Source: Microglena sp. YARC (taxonomy: Eukaryota > Chlorophyta > Chlorophyceae > Chlamydomonadales > Chlamydomonadaceae). Taken from it: a stretch of DNA of 64,000 nucleotides. The stretch covers positions 81,045,420 to 81,109,419 of the forward strand of contig CM039463.1 of the NCBI GenBank assembly GCA_022414725.1. The letters are read 5' to 3'. This document shows, one piece after another, positions 59,101 through 62,065 of the stretch. The notes beneath the pieces were generated by a model that saw only the letters and a program-made list of their open reading frames with translations, made no database searches and had not been told where the DNA came from. The position numbers and the translations under genes were made by a program. Every line of letters begins with the position of its first letter. Within the stretch, counting starts at the first letter, position 1.

Positions 59101-61867
59101 CACAAATTCACGCACACAAACTCGCACGAACAAACATGTACACACACAGGCTGTAGCCAGGTTCGTCAGAAGAGGCCCACTGATGCGGTAAGGCCGTAAG
59201 TGCTGCAAAGCAGTAGGCACGGTAATTACCTTAATATGACCTCACAATAACCATGCTCTTGCCATACACTTGCCATACACTTACCATACACATACCATAC
59301 ACTTACCATACACATACCATACACACACCATACACTTACCATACACATACCATACACTAACAATACACTTACCATAAACTTACCCAAGGTCGAATATTGG
59401 ATGGATACTCAGAAGCAAGTTGCAATAAAATATCTTCTTTCATTCACCACATTGGAAGCGGCACCCATGAGCGAATGCACCAAGTTTAGGGTCTAAACCC
59501 TAAAACCCTAAACCCTGGCATTAATCGCAGTGCCTCACCCATGAGCGAACAGTACAACACAACTCGCGTCTGCGTGTGTCCCTGTGCACATGGTGTCTCT
59601 CAACAACTTGATAAATTCAACAACTACACCCCTTGGCAATCACATAGCTGTACTGCAGTACAGCACCTCACGCCTGCATGTGTCCCTGTGCACAAGGGTG
59701 TCCCACAACAACTTGATCAGTGTAACGGCTGGACCCTTTGGCTAACACAAGGCAGAACTGCAGTACAACACAACTCACGCCTGCATGTTTCCCTGTGCAC
59801 ATGGGTGTCCCTCAGTGCTTGGATCAATTCGACAACCAGACCTCTTGGCGATCACATAGCTGTACTGTAGTACAACACAACTCACGTCTGCGTGTTTCCC
59901 TGTGCACATGGGTGTCCCTCAGTACCTGGGTCAGTGTATCAACTGGACCCTTTGGTCGTCACATAGCAGTACTGCAGTACACCACAACTCACGTCTGTCT
60001 GTGTCCCTGTGCACATGGTGTCCCTCAACAACTTGGCCAATTCATCGACTACACCCCTTGGCGATCACATAGCAGTGCTGCTGTACAACACACCTCATGC
60101 CTGCTTGTATTTCTGTGCAGATGGTTTCCCTGAACAAGTTGATCAATTAAACGACTAGACCCCTTGGCCATTACATAGCAGTACTGCAGTACAACACAAC
60201 TCACGTCTGCTTGTGTTCCTGTGCAGATGGTGTCCCCCAACAACTTGATAATTTCAACAACAACACCCCTTTGGTCGTCACAAAGCAGTACTGCAGTACA
60301 ACCCAGCTCACGTCTGTTTGTGCTCCTGTGCAGATGGTGTCCCTCAACAGCTAGGTCAATTCAACAACTGGACCCTTTGGTCGTAACATGGCAGTACAAC
60401 ACAACTCCCGTCTGCTTGTGTTCCTGTGCAGATGGTGTCCCTCAACAACTTGATAATTTCAACAACTACACCCCTTTGGCCATCACATAGCAGTACTGCA
60501 GTACAACACAACTCTCGCCTTTTTGTGTCCCTGTGCACATGGTGTCCCTCAACAACTTGATCAATTCAACAACTAGACTCCTTGGCGATCACAAAGCAGT
60601 ACTGCAGTACAACACACCTCACGCCCGCATGTCTCCCTGTGCACATGGGTGTCCCTCAGTGCCTGGATAAGTGTAACGACTGGACCCTTTGGCCGTTACA
60701 TAGCAGTACTGCAGTACAACACAACTCACGCCTGCTTGTGTTTCTGTGCAGATGGTGTCCCTCAACAACTTGATCAGCTGCAACAAGGTGATGCCAGAGA
60801 ATGGCCCCATGCCATGGAACGAGCAGCAGGAGATTAACGATGTGTTCCAGGCCTACTGTGGAAAGGTGGGTTCTCGACTAAATTTATATTAATCAGCGGG
60901 GTGGGGTGGGTGGGGGTTGGAGCTGGTCTAGGCACCCTGCCATGGAATGAGCAGCAGGAGATAAACGATGTGTTCCAGGCCTACTGTGGAAAGGTGGGTT
61001 CTCAATTAAGCTTATATCAATCAGCGGGGGGTTTGGGGGACAGCCCGTCTCACTGGGGTCGCACAGAGTCACTCAATTTGCGACGCGTTGCACGCAAAAC
61101 AAACTGATCAAATTACTGTTATGAATCTCAGCCCCTCCAAAAGTTGCAACAAAGTGATGCCAGAGAATGGCACGCCATGCTATAGAACGAGCAGCAGGAG
61201 ATTAACGATGTGTTCCAGGTCTACTGCGGAATGTTGGGTTCTCGATTAAACTTACTAGGGCTGAGCCCGTCGTACTGAAGGCAGGCCTACTGTGGAAATG
61301 TGGGTTCTCAATTAAACTTGTATTAATCAGCGGGTCAGCGGGTCAGAAGGCAGCCCGTCGCACTGGGGTCACACAGAGTCGCTCAATTTGCAACGCATTG
61401 CACGCGAAACAAACTGGTCAAATTACTGTAATGGATCTCAGCCCCTCTTAAACATATGGTCCTGACCTTGATTGTTTGAGGTTGGGCAAGTCCTTTTAGC
61501 CAAAGTGGCCACCCCTGAATTGTAACATCCATGCATCACATACAATTGCATGGACAAAACTAAACATGTTGAGCAGTGCAACGTGAGCCTGACAGAGATG
61601 AGTGGCTCCTGAGGTGCTCCCGTAGTATACCGGTAATACAGACATACATACAAACATACTTACTTGAATGCATACACACATACATATATACTTGCATACA
61701 TACTTAACACACCCACGCATATCCCTTTGCCCACATAGGTGACAGACACCAACAAGCAGTGCACTCTGCAACAACTCCTTGGCTTGAGCGATGATGAGGC
61801 GAATGAGCTGAGAAACGCCAGTCAAACAGAGGAGGAGCTTCGGGACGAGAACGAGGTTTTCTTCTAG
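27893..61867 (+). CDS. TIC110: TIC110: chloroplast inner-envelope import/scaffold protein, 20 exons, 1056 aa
   Basis: Tic110 sits in the inner chloroplast envelope. Its large helical stromal domain binds incoming transit peptides and stromal chaperones. Exons: 27893-28039, 29855-30035, 31565-31853, 33904-34054, 35105-35289, 36129-36268, 37328-37587, 39609-39755, 41013-41174, 42833-43105, 44844-44979, 51973-52070, 52577-52703, 53619-53743, 55100-55255, 56374-56557, 58289-58359, 58960-59055, 60752-60865, 61739-61867. They sum to 3171 nt with consistent phase and GT-AG ends throughout. Layout: transit peptide (1-37, VQA before the likely cleavage site), two N-terminal membrane helices (about 82-104 and 117-136), then an all-helical domain. 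Plant-like motifs include AFQRLVYVSSIMFGD, LVVTPVLDKVKG (plant: LVVTEMVADIKG), MVSLNNLISCNKVMP and QQLLGLSDDEA. The ATG context is CCACCATGC. Length is close to the roughly 1000 aa of land-plant Tic110. Confidence 0.94.
28040..29260. other. TIC110 intron 1, low-repeat part
   Basis: 28040-28790 shows no repeat or exon. Two copies of a 120-bp C-rich unit (CACACCTGATATACCCACCT) lie at about 28990-29090 and 29095-29200. Confidence 0.7.
29270..29854 (+). repeat. Copies of TIC110 exon 2 5' end with acceptor
   Basis: Two full 5' copies start at about 29490 and 29717 (each CCACAG|CCACCTTTCAAGATGGAGG and about 80 nt of exon), plus a partial older one near 29240. CACACCAACCC tracts separate them. Confidence 0.94.
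29855..30035 (+). CDS. TIC110: TIC110 exon 2, first membrane helix (aa 50-110)
   Basis: KMEVLEEGNVKPFARPLPLE, then hydrophobic IPLMVFYPALLAAVGVFGF (first membrane helix). Acceptor CCACAG, donor CTG|GTACGT. Both ends are copied in the flanking introns. Confidence 0.88.
30036..30450 (+). repeat. Five copies of TIC110 exon 2 3' end with donor
   Basis: Period about 60-90 bp. Each carries GTGGGAGTTTTTGGGTTCAC…GGCCGGAAAAAGCATGCCTG|GTA(C/T)GTTGAAGG. The last copy loses the donor. Confidence 0.93.
30672..30699. repeat. Poly-G run
   Basis: Run of 28 G in TIC110 intron 2. Confidence 0.95.
30780..31060. repeat. CATGATAAAGTTTATCCACT repeats
   Basis: Four to five units of about 60 bp (CATGGTCATGATAAAGTT…ATCCACT…) in TIC110 intron 2. 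Confidence 0.85.
31125..31564 (+). repeat. Two upstream copies of TIC110 exon 3 5' end
   Basis: Copies at about 31170-31330 and 31340-31500 repeat CACAACCTGATCTACAAA…CACCGACACCAAGGACATCG. The first has its acceptor AG changed to TG (TTCTG|TTTACACC); the second keeps CAG but changes ADTDTKG. Period about 175 bp. Confidence 0.94.
31565..31853 (+). CDS. TIC110: TIC110 exon 3, second membrane helix (aa 110-206)
   Basis: IAAYGTAALLAAGAAAVAVQ is the second Ala/Gly-rich membrane helix; then IVDLYNQIVDLGDPTTLTSD and YGINLQKEELDGLQRVYGEY begin the helical domain. Acceptor TTCAG|TTGAC, donor GAT|GTGCGT. The third and only fully in-frame of three 5' copies was chosen. Confidence 0.9.
31854..32410 (+). 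repeat. Three downstream copies of TIC110 exon 3 3' end with donor
   Basis: Copies at about 31908-32040, 32080-32205 and 32230-32360 repeat GGGCTCTAAATATGGCATCA … CACGCAGCTGAT|GTGCGT; each donor is followed by a G-rich run. Period about 150-170 bp. Confidence 0.94.
32790..33600 (+). repeat. Five upstream copies of TIC110 exon 4 5' end
   Basis: Near 32808, 33028, 33237, 33463 and 33570: GCAGGGGTGATGAGCCTCAG…AAGCTGGTGG…TTTCATG. Each of the first four also carries a copy of the GGGCTG(CC)…CTCAACCTCACGCCT element. Similarity to the real exon decays irregularly; the most distal has GTGGGG in place of the CAG acceptor. Confidence 0.88.
33590..33900. repeat. TGATTGATTTATTGATTTACATTTGATCC repeats
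   Basis: About nine units of about 32 bp (ACTGATTGATTTATTG + ATTTACATTTGATCCT) directly upstream of exon 4. Confidence 0.92.
33904..34054 (+). CDS. TIC110: TIC110 exon 4 (aa 206-256)
   Basis: GDEPEKLIAFMTALGLTDEQ, then AAPMHLEIGAKFYRDGFESK. Equivalent to the plant segment with ALGIDEPDAAAMHMEIG. Acceptor ATGCAG, donor AGG|GTGGGT. Confidence 0.92.
34490..35104 (+). repeat. Three copies of TIC110 exon 5 5' end; (GT)n(GA)n higher-order units
   Basis: Copies with CTGCAGGCCTTTCAGCGCC at 34523, 34603 and 34670, period about 70-80 bp. From 34700 to 35060 four units of about 90 bp alternate TGTGTGTG, GAGAGAGA and GGGCATTCATGCATGTTATG. Confidence 0.93.
35105..35289 (+). CDS. TIC110: TIC110 exon 5 (aa 257-318)
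   Basis: AFQRLVYVSSIMFGDQRASV, then LTPWGQNFKLTDAQLFVARR. Highly similar to plant AFMRLVYVSALVFGD...PW...KVTDAQ. Acceptor CTGCAG; ends in phase 2. Confidence 0.95.
35425..35640. repeat. Exon 5 3'-end copy and palindromic MITE-like copy
   Basis: 35433-35490 repeats TTTTCGAGTCACAGCTGGAA…GCTGATAG|GTAGG (exon 5 end with donor). From 35491 the ATATCATATGATG element (GGGAACGGCA start) follows, fused precisely to the exon copy. Confidence 0.85.
35641..36128 (+). repeat. Two upstream copies of TIC110 exon 6 5' end; CAACCACTCACT tract
   Basis: Copies near 35645 (CTGCAGGAGACCCAGGCACA) and 35825 (CTGCAGGAGGCCCAGGTGCA). CTCAACCACCCATTTAGTCA repeats at 36015-36110. Confidence 0.85.
36129..36268 (+). CDS. 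TIC110: TIC110 exon 6 (aa 318-365)
   Basis: AFLQELREKQTQLKLMDESA then EEVAKECSMAHVEVMLRRAM. The first copy is used: later copies have a stop (CTGTGA in the copy at 36300) or lack the acceptor. Confidence 0.9.
36269..36640 (+). repeat. Two downstream copies of TIC110 exon 6 3' end with donor; poly-G
   Basis: Copies at 36298-36390 and 36508-36620 (GCAGCTGAAACTGGTGGATG…AACAG|GTGAATGG). The first contains CTGTGA, a stop in the exon frame. A run of about 37 G lies at 36439-36475. Confidence 0.94.
36705..37327 (+). repeat. Five upstream copies of TIC110 exon 7 5' end
   Basis: Starts near 36720, 36831, 36953, 37053 and 37170 (GGCAAGTCCCGAGATGCTGC), each followed by CCGGTGGGGCCACACACAC and CTCACTCACTCCACCACCAC. 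The acceptor is destroyed in the two most distal copies (ACCGGG and CTGGCAAG). Confidence 0.93.
37328..37587 (+). CDS. TIC110: TIC110 exon 7 (aa 365-451)
   Basis: KSRDAAGACAVLKEVLNYSR, LSALAGDESLIPGLGPVNIH, ending EFTEELVADTKDMQ. Plant counterpart contains ARGVGPISLIGDE. Acceptor CGCCAG, donor CAG|GTCAGT; that donor end recurs seven times with an intact donor in the next 1.2 kb. Confidence 0.92.
37588..38930 (+). repeat. Eight downstream copies of TIC110 exon 7 3' end with donor
   Basis: Copies near 37721, 37880, 38055, 38215, 38388, 38548, 38716 and 38881, spaced alternately about 160 and 173 bp. Two types alternate: TEELVADTKDMQ and TEALVVDTKDMQ, so a dimer of about 333 bp has been reiterated. 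All keep CAG|GTCAGTG except the last (CAG|GGGAGTG). Confidence 0.96.
39035..39608. repeat. (CT)n tract, exon 8 5'-end copy, C/CA-rich tract
   Basis: CT run 39036-39108. At 39167-39190 CCCCTACAGGCTTTCATGTG is a short copy of the exon 8 start. C-rich and ACAC tracts follow to the exon. Confidence 0.88.
39609..39755 (+). CDS. TIC110: TIC110 exon 8 (aa 452-500)
   Basis: AIMCIPARDASYLQDEVSAG, then LYKELLRAEVLSKRIDEAPA. Helical repeat segment; phase 0 at both ends; acceptor TCCCAG, donor AAG|GTGAGA. Confidence 0.92.
39756..40380 (+). repeat. Three downstream copies of TIC110 exon 8 3' end with donor
   Basis: Copies at 39880-39960, 40092-40166 and 40340-40370 (GCCTTGTGTCAGAAG|GTGAG). First two with GGTGGTGGTG tracts, period about 205 bp. 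Confidence 0.95.
40590..41012 (+). repeat. Three upstream copies of TIC110 exon 9 5' end; (CA)n
   Basis: Copies at 40675, 40791 and 40900 (TTCTCCCCTGAGGCAGCCAT), period about 110 bp, each followed by TGTACACCATGACCCTAACC. (CA)n at 40595-40629. Confidence 0.94.
41013..41174 (+). CDS. TIC110: TIC110 exon 9 (aa 501-554)
   Basis: VRFSPEAAMELHKELYKNKL, then NVLEAKQVLSDADEADLARV and RRILCLTNEVAQK; plant pattern HFDAQKAGAIHEEIYRQKL...LLRLRVMLC. Acceptor GCGAAG, donor AAG|GTGGGT. Confidence 0.93.
41175..41790 (+). repeat. Three downstream copies of TIC110 exon 9 3' end with donor; poly-G
   Basis: Copies at 41250-41375, 41422-41540 and 41625-41745 (CTTTACAAGAACAAGCTGAA … GAG|GTGGC…AAG|GTGGGTGG). Each is preceded by a G run (41211-41246, 41396-41410, 41581-41617; also 41769-41788). 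The copies carry frame-breaking indels. Confidence 0.95.
41870..42832 (+). repeat. Six upstream copies of TIC110 exon 10 5' end with acceptor
   Basis: Starts at 41877, 42080, 42218, 42355, 42555 and 42694 (real exon 42833); period about 138 bp or about 200 bp where a GTTTGTTT/CACCACCAGTGCACACC insert is present. Each keeps ATCAG|GGCCAGCTAGATGTTGC and about 65 nt of exon, then switches to intron at ATCA(C/A). Confidence 0.96.
42833..43105 (+). CDS. TIC110: TIC110 exon 10 (aa 555-645)
   Basis: GQLDVAGKKLGAVISAIYDL, LDKDVAVMVVKKVTIEKFRS, ending MKNLVQFNAL; plant pattern ELKKMIAFNTLVV. The seventh copy of the 5' half is used; it is the only one that continues into the rest of the exon. Confidence 0.93.
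43106..43815 (+). repeat. Two downstream copies of TIC110 exon 10 3' end with donor; CA tracts
   Basis: Copies at 43275-43421 and 43672-43811 (AAGAATTTGGTTCAGTTTAA…TTG|GTAAGT), both with TAG at the ACATTTAG position in the exon frame. C runs and ACACAC tracts with CATACACTCATGCACACA between. Confidence 0.95.
43830..44000. mobile_element. Palindromic ATCATATGATATC MITE-like copy
   Basis: Shares TATATAAATGGCAACTGTAG, CCTAGTCAGACT and ATGATATCATAT with 35486-35635 (there in the opposite orientation). Ends in a C run. Confidence 0.65.
44000..44843 (+). repeat. Four upstream copies of TIC110 exon 11 5' end with acceptor
   Basis: Starts at 44260, 44463, 44590 and 44717 (real exon 44844); the last three are exactly 127 bp apart. 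Each retains CTCAG|GT and about 75 nt of exon up to ATGCAGGCACA. ACACAC tracts before them. Confidence 0.96.
44844..44979 (+). CDS. TIC110: TIC110 exon 11 (aa 646-691)
   Basis: VVTPVLDKVKGTDAAKKELA, then an Ala/Lys/Glu-rich tail. The fifth copy is used; earlier copies stop matching after ILMQ. Donor TCA-G|GTGAGT opens the 7-kb intron 11. Confidence 0.92.
44980..45180 (+). repeat. GGCAAGGTTGAGGGGTG repeats and exon 11 3'-end copy
   Basis: 40-45-bp G-rich units; at 45125-45152 GCTGCCAAGAAGGAGGGCAA repeats the exon 11 end without a donor (TCAGAGG). Confidence 0.88.
45250..46165. other. TIC110 intron 11, dispersed elements
   Basis: Reversed family A fragment 45255-45325; SINE-like body 45385-45475 (shared with 1033-1100); element 45735-45825 shared with 545-635; poly-G 46058-46079. 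No exon seen. Confidence 0.65.
46180..51930. repeat. 31-bp minisatellite (about 4.5 kb core) with 190-bp higher-order extension
   Basis: Core unit of 31 bp built from ACTGATGCGCCC, TCACCACATAATG and ACAGAA, roughly 145 units between 46440 and 50950. The left 700 bp has many indels and truncated units, the middle is nearly uniform, with isolated breaks near 48110, 48470 and 50570-50870. From 50954 to 51660 a 190-bp composite (six minisatellite units plus CATCGACTCTACTTGTTC…TTTAAATTCAAAAG) is repeated four times exactly 190 bp apart. A diverged form of that spacer is at 46250-46375. Final units use ACTGATGTACCC. Confidence 0.96.
51973..52070 (+). CDS. TIC110: TIC110 exon 12 (aa 691-723)
   Basis: DDKTAEAGGEAVPGVATEAE then KASTLKSMQSAMK. 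Acidic/Ala-rich linker in the poorly conserved middle of the protein. Acceptor GTCCAG, donor AAG|GTGTGC. Confidence 0.85.
52071..52576 (+). repeat. Copy of TIC110 exon 12 3' end; CACACTCCACCCAATAC repeats
   Basis: 52138-52172 repeats GAAGAGCATGCAGAGTGCTA then TGAAG|GTGTGC. From 52295 to 52570 CACTCCACCCAATACACACA-type units run up to the exon 13 acceptor. Confidence 0.92.
52577..52703 (+). CDS. TIC110: TIC110 exon 13 (aa 724-766)
   Basis: ASRGEYTEEEKKAQKEISLK, then DAMEPDMKDKLYKQFLMITM; plant: EITLKDDLPDRDRIDLYKTYLLYC. No junction copies were seen for this exon. Confidence 0.9.
52704..53618 (+). repeat. Three upstream copies of TIC110 exon 14 5' end; (ACAT)n arrays
   Basis: Copies at about 52872 (ATGCAGACGAGACCAAGGAT), 53068 (ATGTAGGTGAGGCCAAGGAT) and 53252 (CTGCAGGTGAAAACAATGAT). 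(CATA)n tracts with embedded CCCCTGTACTGCACAT cores derive from family A tails (53285-53600). Confidence 0.92.
53619..53743 (+). CDS. TIC110: TIC110 exon 14 (aa 766-807)
   Basis: GETKDLPLGGMETAKKKKKE, then LQQWSEILGMSQ. Acceptor ATGCAG, donor CAG|GTATGT. The donor leads directly into an ATGT microsatellite. Confidence 0.88.
53744..54145. repeat. (ATGT)n with family A core fragments, then intact reversed family A
   Basis: GTCCAGGGGTGGGTATGTAT-type units 53745-53990; complete reversed family A copy 54040-54145 ending near AACCCCAAACAATTG. Confidence 0.85.
54295..55099 (+). repeat. Five upstream copies of TIC110 exon 15 5' end with acceptor
   Basis: Copies starting near 54304, 54470, 54625, 54754 and 54905 (AGATGGAGGTAGCATCGGCC…CAGCAAGCCA), period about 130-165 bp, followed by AACAAAACAAAAC tracts. 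The Tyr codon region differs and all stop matching after CAAGCCA. Confidence 0.95.
55100..55255 (+). CDS. TIC110: TIC110 exon 15 (aa 808-859)
   Basis: MEVASAHSTLAEDAYKQQAK, then KYLESMQAQMGLTKETSEK; plant: IVNIHVGLAEQAFRQQAEVI...LQKQVGLP. Acceptor CCACAG, donor AAG|GTGCGC. Confidence 0.93.
55256..55960 (+). repeat. Two downstream copies of TIC110 exon 15 3' end with donor
   Basis: Copies at 55645-55710 and 55885-55950 (AAGTACCTGGAGTCCATGCA…GAGAAG|GTG(T/C)GCG). The donor-side intron (GTGATAATATACACGTGTGG) is itself repeated three times at 55270-55420. Confidence 0.95.
55961..56373 (+). repeat. One upstream copy of TIC110 exon 16 5' end; CA tract
   Basis: Copy at 56180-56280 (CCCTCAG|GTGTTGAAGGAGGTGCGCAT then TAG, a stop) extends 100 nt into the exon to the TAATGCAACACCG region. 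(CA)n at 56085-56125. Confidence 0.94.
56374..56557 (+). CDS. TIC110: TIC110 exon 16 (aa 860-921)
   Basis: VLKEVRIEVYGTSSPVMEDG, then LARIMQHRAEGKTLEGVVEE and RNLYRRELGQQVTDG; plant pattern REKLFKKTVSDIFSSGTGE. Acceptor CCTCAG, donor ATG|GTGAGT. Confidence 0.92.
56558..57215 (+). repeat. Four to five downstream copies of TIC110 exon 16 3' end with donor
   Basis: Copies at 56755-56815, 56902-56950, 57041-57070, 57170-57215 (AACCTGTACCGGCGTGAGCT…GTGACTGATG|GTGAGTGT), spaced with CATGCCCCATCCACCCACA; a last fragment at 57640-57660. Confidence 0.93.
57216..57720. other. TIC110 intron 16, unremarkable part
   Basis: No exon or clear repeat apart from the short exon-end fragment near 57640-57735. 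Confidence 0.5.
57721..58288 (+). repeat. Two upstream copies of TIC110 exon 17 5' end; TTTATATTTGTTG repeats
   Basis: Copies at 57846 (TTCAGGCACCGGCGAGGCAG) and 58037 (TTCAGGAACCGGCGAGGCAG); period about 190-250 bp. Between them ATATAATTGTTTATATTTG units. Confidence 0.94.
58289..58359 (+). CDS. TIC110: TIC110 exon 17 (aa 921-944)
   Basis: TGEADSEFLLTKLPEALELD then KKK; plant TGEFDETEVYQTIPSDLSID. Acceptor CTTCAG, donor AAG|GTGAGA. Confidence 0.92.
58360..58959. repeat. TIC110 intron 17: poly-G, CA and ACCCACAACC tracts
   Basis: Reversed GCGTGAGGTTGAG… element 58378-58440; G run of about 27 at 58472-58498; ACACACAC tracts 58690-58740; CCTACACCCACAACC repeats 58845-58955. Confidence 0.85.
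58960..59055 (+). CDS. TIC110: TIC110 exon 18 (aa 945-976)
   Basis: IERVIKEMVGSRRRTLLVQA then VSQVRQKRPVDA; plant LSNSLVQAVALLRQRNSKG. Acceptor CCACAG, donor GCG|GTAAGT. Confidence 0.92.
59056..59400 (+). repeat. Copy of TIC110 exon 18 3' end; CATACACTTACCATACACAT repeats
   Basis: 59147-59195 repeats GTAGCCAGGTTCGTCAGAAG…ACTGATGCG|GTAAG. CATACACTTAC/CATACACATAC units at 59260-59390. Confidence 0.93.
59484..59516. repeat. Telomere-like motif, copy 2
   Basis: GTTTAGGGTCTAAACCC then TAAAACCCTAAACCCT, one visible difference from 12093-12125. Confidence 0.85.
59540..60751 (+). repeat. Eleven upstream copies of TIC110 exon 19 5' end
   Basis: GTGCA(C/G)ATGG boundary at 59584, 59689, 59795, 59902, 60009, 60115, 60221, 60329, 60426, 60533 and 60639 (real 60746): period 105-108 bp except one of 97. 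Each has about 25 nt of exon (ATGGTGTCCCTCAACAACTT) and intron AGCAGTACTGCAGTACAACA. Acceptor AG is AC in seven copies and AG in four (60115-60426). Confidence 0.96.
60752..60865 (+). CDS. TIC110: TIC110 exon 19 (aa 977-1014)
   Basis: MVSLNNLISCNKVMPENGPM then PWNEQQEINDVFQAYCGK; plant VLSLNDLLACDKAVP...W.V..EL.D.Y..Y. Acceptor GTGCAG, donor AAG|GTGGGT. Confidence 0.94.
60866..61320 (+). repeat. Three downstream copies of TIC110 exon 19 3' end
   Basis: Copies at 60932-60993 (donor kept), 61142-61235 (donor changed to GAATGTTGGG) and 61282-61310 (GAAATGTGGG). GCACTGGGGTC/GTCACTCAATTTGC blocks repeat with them. Confidence 0.94.
61458..61738. repeat. Family A copy and ACAT tract before exon 20
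   Basis: 61458-61535 carries GGTTGGGCAAGTCCTTTTAG; CATACATACA-type tract 61640-61705. Confidence 0.7.
61739..61867 (+). CDS. TIC110: TIC110 exon 20, C-terminus (aa 1015-1056)
   Basis: CTLQQLLGLSDDEANELRNA then TEEELRDENEVFF and TAG; plant LQYLLGIDDSTATALREM...NFVF. The family's typical C-terminal Val/Phe ending is present. Confidence 0.94.
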   Translation: MTDTNKQCTLQQLLGLSDDEANELRNASQTEEELRDENEVFF

Positions 61868-61892
61868 ATGCATGGATCAGGGTTTTTATTTT

Positions 61893-62065
61893 CGGTTTTT
61901 CATAGCAGCTTCTTGGCAGCTCCCTGAGCTGGCCACTGGGCTACACCGAACTATTTCAGCTGTTCTGGACTGCTGATTATGCCAGCTTGAAGGTGCTCGA
62001 GGTTGCACCAGGTTTGTCCCCGTCAGGGGAGCTGCCTAGAAGCTTCTGCTCGTAGCTGAAAAGAA
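61893..62065. mobile_element. AGCAGCTTCT…AGAAGCTTCTGCT MITE-like element
   Basis: Starts near AGCAGCTTCTTGGCAGCTCC and ends GGGGAGCTGCCTAGAAGCTTCTGCT in inverted form; about 165 bp, non-coding. It is the single-copy form of the array at 23735-24300 and lies just after the TIC110 stop. Confidence 0.82.

Noticed and set aside
27893..61867. Whole-window assembly duplication as the cause of the exon copies
   Set aside because: Copies differ from each other by substitutions, periods differ per exon, and all are partial with consistent polarity. Miscounting of units by the assembler cannot be excluded.
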